DNA of 64,000 bases from a bacterium (GCA_019752925.1 JAIELP010000011.1:1-64000); one strand, 5' to 3'; numbered from the stretch's first letter, positions 7,098 to 17,084 are shown. A program made the numbers and translations. The notes: a model not told the origin generated them from the sequence alone.

Positions 7098-8312
7098 ATG
7101 TTAAAGTGGCTCCTCTTCGATCTCAATTCATTCTTTGCTTCCTGCGAACAACAGGAAGATCCCGGCCTTAGAGGTAAACCCGTAGCTGTTATTCCAAGCA
7201 TGACCGACAGCACTTCAGTTATTGCCGCCAGCTACGAGGCTAAAAAATTCGGAATTAAAACCAACACTAAGGTGGGCGACGCCAAAAAAATGTGCCCGGG
7301 CTTAATTTTAAAAACCGGCAATCACCGCCTTTACACTGAATATCACCACAAAATTAAAAAAGCAGTGGAAGAGGTTTTACCAATTAAAAAAACTCTTTCT
7401 ATTGATGAGTTTTCATTTGAGTTACTGGGACGAGAACGCAACCTTGTCGATGCGCGCCGAATTGCACAGAATATGAAAGATCACGTTCGTGCCGTTGTGG
7501 GCTCAGAAATTAAAAGTTCCGTGGGCGTGGGCCCTAATATACTGATTGCTAAAATCGCATCGGACATGATGAAACCCGATGGACTGGTTTTGGTGGACAC
7601 TCATGAAATTTTGGAAAAAATAGGGCCCCTTCCAATTGAGGATTTACCTGGTGTTGGTCGTCAGATGAAAATACGCCTGAATGCTAAAGGCTATTTTAAA
7701 ATTGCAGATTTTATTAAGGCACCTGACCACGAACTACGTAAACACTGGGGCAGCATTTGGGGGCTTAGAGTTTCGCGCGAGTTGGCTGGAGATGATATTC
7801 CTTTAAATAGAAGACCTACTCAGGCTTCTTTTAGCCATGAGCATGTTCTGCCACCGGCTTTGCGCCAAGTGGATAAGGCCTATATGGTTGTTAGTAAACT
7901 TGTTATGAAAGGTGCCGCCCGCTTACGAGAAGAAAAGTTTAAATGCCGCAGACTTTCTGTTTATGTGAGATTTATGGATGGAACCGGTTTTGAAAACTCT
8001 ATAGGTTTCAGCGACAGCGACGATAGTATTTTTTTAATGCATCAGTTAAAAGAAATCTGGCAGATTCCCCGTTTTAAAAAACCCGTTAAGGTTTCTATAG
8101 CCATATCGGACTTAATTAATGGCCCCGTGCAAATGTCGCTATTTGATAACCCAAAATCCAATAATATCAATCATGCACTGGATACAATAAACAACAAATT
8201 CGGCCATAATACTCTGTACATGGCCAGCACCAGCTCGGTTTTATCTAGTGCAAAAACTCGAATTTCTTTTAACCATGTGCCCACTCTCAATGATGAATTT
8301 GAAGACGAGTAA
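7098..8312 (+). CDS. dinB: DNA polymerase IV (Y-family)
   Basis: The 404-residue protein is a translesion polymerase. The palm carboxylates are visible: Asp8 in LFDLNSFFASCE and Asp103-Glu104 in SIDEFSFEL. The thumb helix-hairpin-helix reads LPGVGRQMKIRLNAKG, and the little-finger domain follows from about 240. Near the C-terminus QMSLF (about 345-349) matches the beta-clamp-binding motif QxxLF. The usual DMDAFF is DLNSFF here, but the metal-binding Asp is kept. The ATG is preceded only by a weak GAG. Damage induction is expected for the family, but no LexA operator of the known consensus is visible upstream. Confidence 0.95.
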   Translation: MLKWLLFDLNSFFASCEQQEDPGLRGKPVAVIPSMTDSTSVIAASYEAKKFGIKTNTKVGDAKKMCPGLILKTGNHRLYTEYHHKIKKAVEEVLPIKKTLSIDEFSFELLGRERNLVDARRIAQNMKDHVRAVVGSEIKSSVGVGPNILIAKIASDMMKPDGLVLVDTHEILEKIGPLPIEDLPGVGRQMKIRLNAKGYFKIADFIKAPDHELRKHWGSIWGLRVSRELAGDDIPLNRRPTQASFSHEHVLPPALRQVDKAYMVVSKLVMKGAARLREEKFKCRRLSVYVRFMDGTGFENSIGFSDSDDSIFLMHQLKEIWQIPRFKKPVKVSIAISDLINGPVQMSLFDNPKSNNINHALDTINNKFGHNTLYMASTSSVLSSAKTRISFNHVPTLNDEFEDE

Positions 8313-8407
8313 GTAAATCTAATGAGGCGCAAAAGTATATTTTATGTGACTCAAAAACCCATCTGCGACATACTTTATTTTTTTAATTTAAAATAAAGGG
8401 ATATTTT

Positions 8408-9766
8408 ATGGCAATTGTTGTGTCTAAATTTGGTGGAACCTCAATGGGTGATGCGGCCTGTATGCTCAGAAGCGCAGATGTTTCATTCCAACGCAAATCT
8501 AACATTGTGGTGGTATCGGCCACCTCAGGAACAACCAATGATTTAATTAAGTTAGGCGAAGTGGCTGAAAAAGGCCTTTTACAGGAAACAGAATCTTTAA
8601 TAAAAAAAATCACTGAAAAACACATTGCCATTGCTAAGGAACTTAAAGCCGATGCCGGAACTACCGCCGAACTTCAAAAACTACTTTCTGAAATGGATTC
8701 TATTGCTCGCGGTATTTACTTACTACGTGATTGTTCTAACAAAGCTAAAGACGTTTTAATGAGCTTGGGCGAAAGAATGTCGTCAGTTTTATTTACGGTG
8801 GCTTTACAGACTGTATTTGATAAAAATAATCACAAACCTAAAGCTAAATTTTTAGATGTACGTACAGTTTTAAAAACCGATGATAACTACGGAAAAGCTA
8901 AACCATTAACAGAAACTATTATTAAACTTTGCAAAGAAAACCTAGCTGACTGTATTTCAGGCCAAGCAGTTTATGCCACTCAAGGCTTTATCGGCCAAAC
9001 CTTAGCTGGAGCCACAACTACTTTAGGCCGCGGCGGCAGCGATTATTCAGCTGCAATTTTAGCTGAGGGTATTTCGGCTGACACTTTAGAAATCTGGACA
9101 GACGTAGCTGGCGTAGCTTCAACCGACCCGCGCATTTGTGCCGATGCGGTTGTGATTGATGAAATTTCGTTTAAAGAAATGTCGGAACTTGCAACTTTCG
9201 GAGCTAAAGTTCTTCACCCTGCTACACTCTTACCCGCAATCCGCAGCCATATTCCGGTATTAGTGGCCTCAAGCTTTGAGCCTCAAAAACCCGGAACTTG
9301 GGTTCGTAAAGAAGTAAAAAACTCTCCTTTAGTGCGCGCTTTAGCTGTTAGAAAAAATCAAACACTTGTAACCATCAGCACACCTGAAATGTTACATACG
9401 CATGGTTTCTTATTTCAAATTTTTAAAATCTTTAATGACTATAAAATTTCGATCGACGCCATTACAACTTCTGAAATTAGCGTTTCTGTAACTTTAGATA
9501 ACTTAGACTCACTCAACAAAGGCTTAATCGAAGAGTTATCAAAAGTAGCCGAAGTTCAGGTTGAAAATAATTTATCTTTGGTTTCTTTAATTGGTAACAA
9601 CATCAATCATACGCCAGGATTGGCTAAAAAGATATTTGAAGCTATTGCAGACATTAACGTACGAATGATTTGCTACGGGGCCAGTCGCCATAACTTCTGT
9701 TTTTTAGTAGATGAAGCTAAAGGAACTGAAGTTATTCAACGTTTGCATAAACAATTCATTAAATAA
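8408..9766 (+). CDS. lysC: Aspartate kinase, lysine-sensitive type
   Basis: Catalyses ATP-dependent phosphorylation of aspartate, the first step to lysine, threonine, methionine and diaminopimelate. At 452 residues it matches monofunctional AK III. The KFGGTS nucleotide motif is at 7-12; FIGQTLAGATTTLGRGGSDY and the aspartate-site WTDVAGVASTDPR follow. Two ACT domains (about 315-450) give feedback regulation. The start has AAAGGG seven to eight bases upstream. It is a single gene, one base from the stop of the convergent unknown gene. The lysC symbol is preferred over thrA/metL because no homoserine dehydrogenase domain follows. Confidence 0.95.
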   Translation: MAIVVSKFGGTSMGDAACMLRSADVSFQRKSNIVVVSATSGTTNDLIKLGEVAEKGLLQETESLIKKITEKHIAIAKELKADAGTTAELQKLLSEMDSIARGIYLLRDCSNKAKDVLMSLGERMSSVLFTVALQTVFDKNNHKPKAKFLDVRTVLKTDDNYGKAKPLTETIIKLCKENLADCISGQAVYATQGFIGQTLAGATTTLGRGGSDYSAAILAEGISADTLEIWTDVAGVASTDPRICADAVVIDEISFKEMSELATFGAKVLHPATLLPAIRSHIPVLVASSFEPQKPGTWVRKEVKNSPLVRALAVRKNQTLVTISTPEMLHTHGFLFQIFKIFNDYKISIDAITTSEISVSVTLDNLDSLNKGLIEELSKVAEVQVENNLSLVSLIGNNINHTPGLAKKIFEAIADINVRMICYGASRHNFCFLVDEAKGTEVIQRLHKQFIK

Positions 9767-9767
9767 T

Positions 9768-10460
9768 TTATTTTCTATTGCGGGTTAAGGTCGGCATTGC
9801 GGCCTTAGCTAAATGTTTAACAAACAAATTTTGTGGACCCAACATTCCTACAATATTTTTGAAAGCGGTGGATTTATTAATTTTTGTTGATTCCAGCCAC
9901 AGATCTTCAAATAAAACCTGAGTGCTACCAATAGCCAAAGACGGAAAACTTGAATCTTCCACCTCACCGTAGGCCACAATGGCTAAATTAAACCATAGAT
10001 TTTTCATTACTTTATTAAATTTTCCTTCTAGGAATTTACCCTGAAGATCCGCCACTTCTTTTACTTGTTTTGTGGATTGCGGAGAATCGCTCATAAGTGA
10101 ATCTAGAATTAATCTAGCTTCGCGATCTGTGCCCGCTGTTCTTTCCATAATGCCTTCGCAGTATTTAACGGTTTCTAAAAAGGCCATCATATTTAAAAAC
10201 AATTCTTTAGATAATAATGTGGCGCGATTTTGATACCATTTGCTGTACACAACCAAACCTGATTTTGCGAGTTGTTCGCGCGAATGCCAAAGCCTTACGA
10301 CCTTGTTGTCGGCTTCGTCTGTCCACTCCCAGCGCATCTCTGTGCGAGGATAAAGCGCCTTCCAAAGTGACAGCGGTTCACTCTTGTTTTTAATAGGAAA
10401 CACCAGCAAAGCATGATGCTCGTTTATAATATTTATCTGTTTGCTTAATTCCTTACTCAT
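9768..10460 (-). CDS. Hypothetical protein
   Basis: A 230-residue soluble protein without signal peptide or membrane segment. The N-terminal half is rich in Trp (SLWKALYP, MRWEWTDEAD, VRLWHSREQL) and the C-terminal half is predicted helical. I recognise no domain. It is convergent with lysC with almost no spacer and stands alone. Coding quality (normal composition, in-frame over its length, ATG start) supports a real gene. Confidence 0.65.
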   Translation of the reverse strand: MSKELSKQINIINEHHALLVFPIKNKSEPLSLWKALYPRTEMRWEWTDEADNKVVRLWHSREQLAKSGLVVYSKWYQNRATLLSKELFLNMMAFLETVKYCEGIMERTAGTDREARLILDSLMSDSPQSTKQVKEVADLQGKFLEGKFNKVMKNLWFNLAIVAYGEVEDSSFPSLAIGSTQVLFEDLWLESTKINKSTAFKNIVGMLGPQNLFVKHLAKAAMPTLTRNRK

Positions 10461-10559
10461 TTAAATCATACTAGCGCCTGGTGTAAACATTACAAAGCAT
10501 TATTTTTGACAAAAATGGGCCTAACGGGATAGAAAAAGCCATTAAAAAAAGGAATGTCC

Positions 10560-11867
10560 ATGAAGTATCTAGCTATCTATTTGATCACGCTTTTATTGTT
10601 TTTATTTAGCTTTCAAAATGCCAACGCTAAATTAAACAATCAGGATTTAGAATATTTTGGCGCCGACCATACCGAAGCGGAATTTAGCATTGTAGGTCAG
10701 TTAAGAATCCATTTGGCCAACCAGCCTACAAAAGATCAGCTCGATACGGTTATCCGCGCTCAAATGCGCTACATGCTAGGCCTTATGCGCTCACGTGAAA
10801 AAACAGCAGCTGCTTTATATCCTAAATGGTCTTTTACAACACTGGAAACAACTAAAATTTCAGAGGGCGTTTGGTCTGCAAAATACTTGCTGAAATCAAA
10901 AGGTGTTTTTGCAACAGGCACTCAGGAGTACACGTTTACTATCCCGCACAGACCTTTAGAAATATTTAAAAAATCTGAAGGCAAGTGTATGGAGAAAGAA
11001 TCTGAAGATTCTAATTTCTGGTATCACTGGGAGCCACTTAAGCCTGGCTGCCCGTTACAAGAAGGCGTAGACTATTTTACTTACACAGCCGCACTTACTC
11101 CAATTGCTAATACGACTGAAACTTACCCTGAATACGAAAAGCTAGTTGATAATAATAAAACGATTAAAGCCACTATGTTCTTCGGTTTTGAAAATTATGA
11201 TTTTCCAAAATGGACTCCAGATGGTGGCCAGGACTGGGGCATCATCGGTTACAACCGTCAGAGAGAATTTTTAAAGAACTTGGGTTTTACTGAAACCGTA
11301 TGGGCTCAAGAGCAAGTTGAAAATATTTATAAAGCTAAAGATGGTTTTGTTCCCTATGTAATCGAAATGACTTTAAATGGTGATAATGCAAATTTACGTT
11401 ACCGTTTAGTTTTAGCTGATACCGGATACAGCCATACAAGCACAGCATTCCATGCTTTCTTAAAAGAAGCTTTAGCTAATGAATCGGTAGTTTTCTATAA
11501 CGGTCACTCCGGCATTGGACAGAACTTAGATTTAGCGAGTATTGAAAAGTTGAGAGGCACTAAGCTTAATTTCAATCCTAACTACCAAATTATTTTCTTA
11601 GGAAGCTGCGTTCCTTACTCTTACTACACAGAAATTTTCTTTAACAAAAAGAAAAATTCCGCCGACCCTAAAGGCACTTTAAACTTAGACCTTTTAAGCT
11701 ATGGCAAAGAGTCTGTATTTGCTAACGAGGAAGACTATGCTTTAACGCGAGCTATCGTAAAATGGGCTCAAAAAGGCAAAAAAGAATCTTATCAAGATAT
11801 TATCAGAGCTAGCCCTAACTATTTCATAGGCGTTAGCGGCGACGAAGACAATCCAACTTCTAAGTAA
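10560..11867 (+). CDS. Secreted protein with clan CD (caspase/gingipain-like) His/Cys pair
   Basis: A signal peptide (MKYLAIYLITLLLFLFSFQNANA) is followed by about 410 exported residues. In the C-terminal third, hydrophobic strands precede a histidine in FYNGHSG and a cysteine in IFLGSCVPYSYY. A strand-His-Gly and strand-Ser-Cys order like this is typical of clan CD cysteine peptidases. There is no recognised prodomain or propeptide site. The ATG at 10560 is preferred over one at 10554 because AAGGA lies six bases before it. Catalytic activity is inference from two motifs; the N-terminal 250 residues are unrecognised. Confidence 0.7.
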   Translation: MKYLAIYLITLLLFLFSFQNANAKLNNQDLEYFGADHTEAEFSIVGQLRIHLANQPTKDQLDTVIRAQMRYMLGLMRSREKTAAALYPKWSFTTLETTKISEGVWSAKYLLKSKGVFATGTQEYTFTIPHRPLEIFKKSEGKCMEKESEDSNFWYHWEPLKPGCPLQEGVDYFTYTAALTPIANTTETYPEYEKLVDNNKTIKATMFFGFENYDFPKWTPDGGQDWGIIGYNRQREFLKNLGFTETVWAQEQVENIYKAKDGFVPYVIEMTLNGDNANLRYRLVLADTGYSHTSTAFHAFLKEALANESVVFYNGHSGIGQNLDLASIEKLRGTKLNFNPNYQIIFLGSCVPYSYYTEIFFNKKKNSADPKGTLNLDLLSYGKESVFANEEDYALTRAIVKWAQKGKKESYQDIIRASPNYFIGVSGDEDNPTSK

Positions 11868-11887
11868 TTTTTGACCCCTCTTATGAA

Positions 11888-11916
11888 TCGTGTTTAGATT
11901 TTACCTCTAAACACGA
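11888..11916 (+). terminator. Hairpin between two secreted-protein genes
   Basis: A 10-bp perfect stem (tcgtgtttag / ctaaacacga) with a 9-base loop lies between the stop at 11867 and the next start at 11939. There is no clear T tract, so it may be a weak terminator or an operator rather than a strong intrinsic terminator. Confidence 0.4.
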
Positions 11917-11938
11917 AATTAGCCTTGAGAGGGTGTCT

Positions 11939-14023
11939 ATGAAATTTTTAATCAGCTCTATTTTAATCTGTTTTACAATCCATGCATTTGCAGAAAAACA
12001 GATCCCAGCTCCCACTGTAGCTGCTAAAGAATTTAAACTGGAAAAACACGGCGATGTACGTATTGATGAATACTACTGGTTAAAGGACCGTAAAAATCCG
12101 GATGTTATTAAATACTTAAAAGCTGAAAATGACTATTTAAAGAAAAACCTTAAGTCTACGGAAAAACTACAAAAAAAGCTTTTCACCGAAATGAAGTCTC
12201 GCATTAAAGAAGATGACTCAACTTATCCTCTTAAAGACGGTCCTTACTATTACTACACACGATATGAAAAAAACAAACAGTACCCGATCTACGCACGTAA
12301 AACTGATTTAGCTGGCAAAGAAGAAATTTTATTTAATGTTAATGAATTAGCCAAAGGTAAAAACTTCTACAGCGCTAATTATCAAACGAGCCCTAACCAT
12401 ACGTTAGCGGCTTTAACTTATGATACCGTAGGACGTCGTTTTTATAATATTAAATTTAAAGACCTTAGCACCGGCAAGTTTTTAAAAGGCGAAATCAAAA
12501 ATGTTACTAACAACATAACTTGGGCCGAAGATAATAAAACTTTATTTTATATTAAACAGGACCCTGAAACATTAAGATGGTTCCAAGTTTACCGCTACAA
12601 TATCGAAACACAAAAATCGGAACTGGTTTACGAAGAAAAACAAGATACCTTTGAAGTTTATGTGAATGATTCTTTAGTCAGAAAACATATTTTCATTATC
12701 AGCGGTAGCACGCTTTCAAGTGAAGTGCGCGTTATCCCGTCCAGCACTCCAAATGTTGCGCCCCTACTTTTATTCCCGCGCGAAAAAGAACATGAGTTCA
12801 GCGTAACAGAAGATGAAGAGTATTTTTATATTCTTTCAAACAAAGATGCTAAAGACTTTCAGATCTTAAGAACTCCTAGCAAGTCCCCTTCGTTTAAAAA
12901 TGCAGAAGTTTGGCTTAAACACAGAAAAGGTGTTCATATTGATAACTTCATCGTGTTTAAAGATTATGTTACGCTGGCCTCGCGCGAAAACGGCCTAACT
13001 CAAATTGAAGTATTTGATAAAAAAACAAAATCGCAGCAAAAGTTAAATTTTCAGGATACCGCTTACACTGTAGAACTTGGCTCTAATGCTGAATATAACT
13101 CTTCAAACGTTCGTTATTTTTATCACTCACTAAGACGTCCGCCTAGTGTATACGATTATGAATTTGCCACTCAGCAGTCTATCTTGCGTAAAACAAAAGA
13201 AGTTCCTAATTACAACGCCGACAATTATGTTTCAGAACGCGTATTCGCAACAGCTCGCGATGGACGAAAAGTTCCGGTTTCGATCTTAATGAAAAAAGAG
13301 ACTAAACGTGATGGCACCGCGCCTCTTCTGATTTGCGGCTACGGCTCTTACGGCGCTACCATGGATCCGTGGTTCAGCTCCACTGTTCTCAGCTTAGTTG
13401 ATCGTGGTTATGTTTATGCCATCGCTCACATCCGCGGCGGCGGTGAAATGGGACGTTACTGGACTGATGAAGGCCGGACACTGAATAAGAAAAATACTTT
13501 CTTCGATTTTATCGACTGTACTGAATTTTTAATTAAAGAAAAATACGCAAGCCCTAAAAAAGTTTTTGCTATGGGCGGAAGCGCCGGCGGATTACTGATG
13601 GGTGCAATTGCTAATTATCGCCCAGACCTCTATAAAGGAATTATTGCTCAAGTGCCTTTCGTTGACGTAGTAACCACTATGCTTGACGACAGCATTCCGT
13701 TAACCACTTCGGAGTATGACGAATGGGGAAATCCAAACGAAAAAAAATACTATGATTATATTAAAAGCTACTCACCCTACGATAACGTAACAAAACAGGC
13801 CTATCCTAATATTCTGATTACAACAGGCTTACACGACTCTCAGGTGCAGTACTGGGAACCAGCCAAGTGGACCGCACGATTGAGAAAATTAAATACATCT
13901 AATAACTATATTTTCTTAAAAACAGATATGGAAGCTGGACACGGCGGCAAAACAGGCCGCTTTGATCAATTAAAAGATGATGCTCTTGAGTATGCGTTTA
14001 TTCTTGAAATGGAAAACAAGTAA
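11939..14023 (+). CDS. Secreted oligopeptidase B / prolyl oligopeptidase family (S9A)
   Basis: A serine peptidase that cuts short peptides, in this group usually after basic residues. A signal peptide (about 1-20, ending HAFA) directs export. A beta-propeller domain follows (about 70-420), then the alpha/beta-hydrolase domain. The triad is Ser548 in MGGSAGG, Asp633 in GLHDSQV and His668 in AGHGGKTG. HIRGGGEMGRYW is a family signature. I use the ATG at 11939 with GAGAGG six bases before it, not the GTG two codons upstream. Export is notable because Escherichia coli PtrB is cytoplasmic; here it would act on peptides outside the inner membrane. Confidence 0.92.
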   Translation: MKFLISSILICFTIHAFAEKQIPAPTVAAKEFKLEKHGDVRIDEYYWLKDRKNPDVIKYLKAENDYLKKNLKSTEKLQKKLFTEMKSRIKEDDSTYPLKDGPYYYYTRYEKNKQYPIYARKTDLAGKEEILFNVNELAKGKNFYSANYQTSPNHTLAALTYDTVGRRFYNIKFKDLSTGKFLKGEIKNVTNNITWAEDNKTLFYIKQDPETLRWFQVYRYNIETQKSELVYEEKQDTFEVYVNDSLVRKHIFIISGSTLSSEVRVIPSSTPNVAPLLLFPREKEHEFSVTEDEEYFYILSNKDAKDFQILRTPSKSPSFKNAEVWLKHRKGVHIDNFIVFKDYVTLASRENGLTQIEVFDKKTKSQQKLNFQDTAYTVELGSNAEYNSSNVRYFYHSLRRPPSVYDYEFATQQSILRKTKEVPNYNADNYVSERVFATARDGRKVPVSILMKKETKRDGTAPLLICGYGSYGATMDPWFSSTVLSLVDRGYVYAIAHIRGGGEMGRYWTDEGRTLNKKNTFFDFIDCTEFLIKEKYASPKKVFAMGGSAGGLLMGAIANYRPDLYKGIIAQVPFVDVVTTMLDDSIPLTTSEYDEWGNPNEKKYYDYIKSYSPYDNVTKQAYPNILITTGLHDSQVQYWEPAKWTARLRKLNTSNNYIFLKTDMEAGHGGKTGRFDQLKDDALEYAFILEMENK

Positions 14024-14030
14024 TTGCTTA

Positions 14031-14066
14031 ATCAAGATTGCCTAATCTAAAACAGGCAATCTTGAT
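14031..14066. terminator. Convergent hairpin between oligopeptidase and SGNH genes
   Basis: A 13-bp perfect inverted repeat (atcaagattgcct / aggcaatcttgat, 10-base loop) lies between the two convergent genes and overlaps the last codons of the minus-strand gene. Neither side has a U tract, so it may act as a bidirectional pause or as mRNA end protection. Confidence 0.5.
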
Positions 14067-15130
14067 CCAATAATTTGAGCATAAAGATAGCTGGATAAAC
14101 TAGTGGGGTGACCATCCAGAATAATGGAGTCCCGCCGATCTGTAATATTTTTTAAATCTATATCTGATAAATCAACATATTTAACTTGATGCTTTTCCAA
14201 TGTTTTTTTGATTCGGTCCCAATGCTGATAATACCCGGGGTAAAATGTAAAATAAAAATCAGCTTTGAGTTTTTCTTTAACAATTTTTTTCATTTCAACC
14301 AACATTAATATGTAGTGTTCAATTTGCTCATCTGTTAGCTCGGAGGGAATATTTACATTATTGAAAATACTGATATTTGCAATTGCACTGAATAATAAAC
14401 CTTTTACCGGACGCGACTCTGCAAAACTTCCTTTGTTTACCATAGTTTGAGTTTTACTGTCGTACTGGTAATTGGACTTTTTAAGAACCCAGCTTTTATA
14501 AGTATTGCGGTAACAATTCAGAGTGCATAAAGATCTTTCAATATGATCAAAAATTGCCGTATATAAAACAATCCCGCCAGTTTTAGGTATATCATCAAAT
14601 CTTTTAAAAGACTTTAAATCATCTAAGATATCATTTGCGCCGGCGCCGTATATTCCCATGTTATAAACGTTGAACCCTCGGCTCCATCCTCTATTGAAGA
14701 AATAAGGAAAAGTTTCGTTGTCATTCAAACCTGTTCCCAATGTAAATGAACAACCTAAAGTAATAAAATTCTTACTATTGGGCTTAATAATTTTACCTAG
14801 CTCGCGCCGCCCCTTGTAATCAAAACTGTAATACTTTTTATATATAAGAATTCCGGATTTAGTTTTTCTCTCTCCTAATGCAAGAGCGTTAGGCTTAAAC
14901 TGAATATAAGGATTGCGACTGATCAACTGACTGTCTTCGATTTGCTCAGCATCAGCCTCTGGCGACCACCTAAAGGCTGATTCACCCATCGTTTTTACTA
15001 AATCAAAATTGTCGGGTTTGTAATTAGACCATTCACCTGAATTTGCTAAAATTTTCAGTTCCTTACTTGAAATATCAGCAAAACTGGAATTAAACACTAA
15101 GCATAGAATTATGAAAAAAATCGACTTCAT
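14042..15130 (-). CDS. Exported SGNH/GDSL-fold hydrolase
   Basis: About 362 residues from the ATG at 15128-15130, which starts a clear signal peptide (MKSIFFIILCLVFNSSFA). A longer frame upstream begins before the signal peptide and is rejected. Block I reads ITLGCSFTLGTG with Ser128 as probable nucleophile; Gly-Asn block residues lie near YNMGIYGAGAND; the C-terminal DGHPTS supplies Asp339 and His341. SGNH enzymes deacylate lipids or carbohydrates, and cell-wall or polysaccharide deacetylation is possible for an exported one. The gene is divergent from the PAP2 gene with 45 bases between them. Confidence 0.75.
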   Translation of the reverse strand: MKSIFFIILCLVFNSSFADISSKELKILANSGEWSNYKPDNFDLVKTMGESAFRWSPEADAEQIEDSQLISRNPYIQFKPNALALGERKTKSGILIYKKYYSFDYKGRRELGKIIKPNSKNFITLGCSFTLGTGLNDNETFPYFFNRGWSRGFNVYNMGIYGAGANDILDDLKSFKRFDDIPKTGGIVLYTAIFDHIERSLCTLNCYRNTYKSWVLKKSNYQYDSKTQTMVNKGSFAESRPVKGLLFSAIANISIFNNVNIPSELTDEQIEHYILMLVEMKKIVKEKLKADFYFTFYPGYYQHWDRIKKTLEKHQVKYVDLSDIDLKNITDRRDSIILDGHPTSLSSYLYAQIIGSRLPVLD

Positions 15131-15175
15131 GTTATTTGTAGTATATTGTAAATTAACCGAGTTGAAAGGTCTAAT

Positions 15176-15868
15176 TTGCAAGTTCAGAACCGCCAATGGC
15201 TCATAAAACATTCTATAGTAGTATTTAGCGCAGGACTAATTGCTATTTTAGCAGGTTTTTACCGTTTAGACATGATTATTGCCAACTTTTTTATCCAACC
15301 CGAGCTCGAAAAAGTTTATTACTATAGCCGTGAAATAACGAACGTAGGCTACAGTATACATTATTTCGTTGCTGCTATTATCGGTCTTATGTTTTCAAAA
15401 TTAATCTATCCCAAAACTCAATACTTTAAAAACAAAGTGTCCGCCGAAGAAAATGATCAAATATACCAATGGTCTTTATTTTTGATGAAGGCTTTGTTGA
15501 TTATTGGGGTATTGCTTAATGTTTTAAAATTTTTGTTCGGTCGTTTGCGCCCCCATGCTTCTGAAAATTTTAATAACATGAATTTTGATCCATTTAACTT
15601 ACATCATCATTGGCACTCATTCCCATCAGGACACTCACAGGTGGCCTTTACCGTAGCCGCAATTGCTTTATTAATATGGCCTCGCCATAAATTCGTATTT
15701 TTAGGAGTTGCAGCGATTTTTGCACTTACACGCATTACAATACACCAGCATTTTTTTAGCGACATGGTGGCCGGAGCTTTATTTGGCTATCTGGGAACTT
15801 TATGGCTGGCTCATATTTGGCCAGGCAGAATCAGAATTTTAACATATATTAACAAGACTCAAGCATAA
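15176..15868 (+). CDS. PAP2-family membrane phosphatase
   Basis: A 230-residue inner-membrane protein with about six membrane segments. All three PAP2 motifs are present: K118-x6-R125-P126 (KFLFGRLRP), P150-SGH153 and R186-x5-H192-x3-D196. The active site faces the periplasm in this family, which removes phosphate from undecaprenyl pyrophosphate, phosphatidic acid or lipid A. The substrate cannot be told from the motifs. The frame begins with TTG; no ATG is available before the first membrane segment. Confidence 0.9.
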   Translation: MQVQNRQWLIKHSIVVFSAGLIAILAGFYRLDMIIANFFIQPELEKVYYYSREITNVGYSIHYFVAAIIGLMFSKLIYPKTQYFKNKVSAEENDQIYQWSLFLMKALLIIGVLLNVLKFLFGRLRPHASENFNNMNFDPFNLHHHWHSFPSGHSQVAFTVAAIALLIWPRHKFVFLGVAAIFALTRITIHQHFFSDMVAGALFGYLGTLWLAHIWPGRIRILTYINKTQA

Positions 15869-15911
15869 GTTTTACTTTGCGAAGAGCCTATTTTTAAATT
15901 ACGGAGATAAT

Positions 15912-17084
15912 ATGAAAACCACACTCACATCAACTCTTGCGCTAATCATCTGCGCCGGACTCTTATCATGCTCACACAAATCAAAATCAAATATTGATTC
16001 TTCCAAAATTGAAATTTATACGCTTAAAACTGATATGCTGGTAGGAACTACAAAAGCCGGACAAAAAATACCACTGGGTGGCTTTAGTGCTTTGCAATTT
16101 AAAAAAGCTGAAGGTGGTCAATATTCTTTTTACACTATTACGGATCGTGGCCCTAACGCGCTGGAGTTTAAAGAGCTTGCGGGCGTAGGACGCAATGTCC
16201 GCCCTTTTTTAATTCCCGATTACTCTCCATTATTAGTTGAAATTAGCACCACTGATAACAAAACCTTCATTGCCGATCATTCAACACATTTTAAAATTAA
16301 GAAAAACTATAAGTTAACAGGTCTTCCACATCAAAATGACCATCCTACTGAGGCAGAACTTGCAATCGACATTTACGGCAATAAACTACAATTAGATAAT
16401 AACGGCGCAGACTCGGAAGGCTTTTGTAAGTTTAATAATAACTACTTGGTGTCCGAAGAGTATGGACCAGATCTTTTCATGTTTAACTCTAAAATGATGC
16501 TCGTAAAAAAATGGACTCCTGGCATGGGCTTACCTGCTGACTTTGCTAAGCGAAAAATGAACCGAGGCTTAGAGTCTTTAGCGTGTTCTCAAAAATTTGC
16601 TTATCTGATGCTACAAAGCCCTTTAGTTTCGGATGACTTAAAAGACAAAAACTATATTCGTATTGCTAAGTTTGATCCGCTCAAGAGGAAAACGCTTAAA
16701 GAATTTTTCTATCCTGTAAAATCCAAAGAAGCCGATAAAATCGGAGATATTAGCTTAATAGCTGAAGATAAATTAATCGTTATCGAACAAAACGGTAAGC
16801 TCGGGTCTAAAGAAGGCGTACGTAAAGTCTATAAAGTAGATTTGACTAAGGCCAACGCTGAAGGGCAAGTGCAAAAAGAATTAGTCGTAGATCTCAACAC
16901 TCTGGGCTTTGATTTTGTAGAAAAAATTGAAGGCATCGCTTTTATTGATAGTAAAACGATTGCCGTAATTACCGATAACGATTTTGCTTTGGACGGTATG
17001 ATTGATTTAAAAACAGGGCTTATTAAGTTTCAGAAAAAAGACAGCTATTTAGCCATTATTCACTTAGATCAGGAACTGAAATAA
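15912..17084 (+). CDS. Esterase-like phytase-family lipoprotein
   Basis: A 390-residue protein with lipoprotein signal peptide ending LLSC (Cys near 20). The mature part begins with GGFSALQF and YTITDRGPNA, the characteristic opening of the esterase-like activity of phytase family (PF13449), a beta-propeller fold. Later strands (GIAFIDSKTIAVITDND) match the end of that domain. True phytase activity is not established for the family. The start has GGAGATA five bases upstream. It follows the PAP2 gene by 43 bases and could share its transcript. Confidence 0.75.
   Translation: MKTTLTSTLALIICAGLLSCSHKSKSNIDSSKIEIYTLKTDMLVGTTKAGQKIPLGGFSALQFKKAEGGQYSFYTITDRGPNALEFKELAGVGRNVRPFLIPDYSPLLVEISTTDNKTFIADHSTHFKIKKNYKLTGLPHQNDHPTEAELAIDIYGNKLQLDNNGADSEGFCKFNNNYLVSEEYGPDLFMFNSKMMLVKKWTPGMGLPADFAKRKMNRGLESLACSQKFAYLMLQSPLVSDDLKDKNYIRIAKFDPLKRKTLKEFFYPVKSKEADKIGDISLIAEDKLIVIEQNGKLGSKEGVRKVYKVDLTKANAEGQVQKELVVDLNTLGFDFVEKIEGIAFIDSKTIAVITDNDFALDGMIDLKTGLIKFQKKDSYLAIIHLDQELK

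Noticed and set aside
8383..8631. Minus-strand 82-codon frame over the lysC start
   Set aside because: Fully antisense to the conserved aspartate kinase N-terminus.
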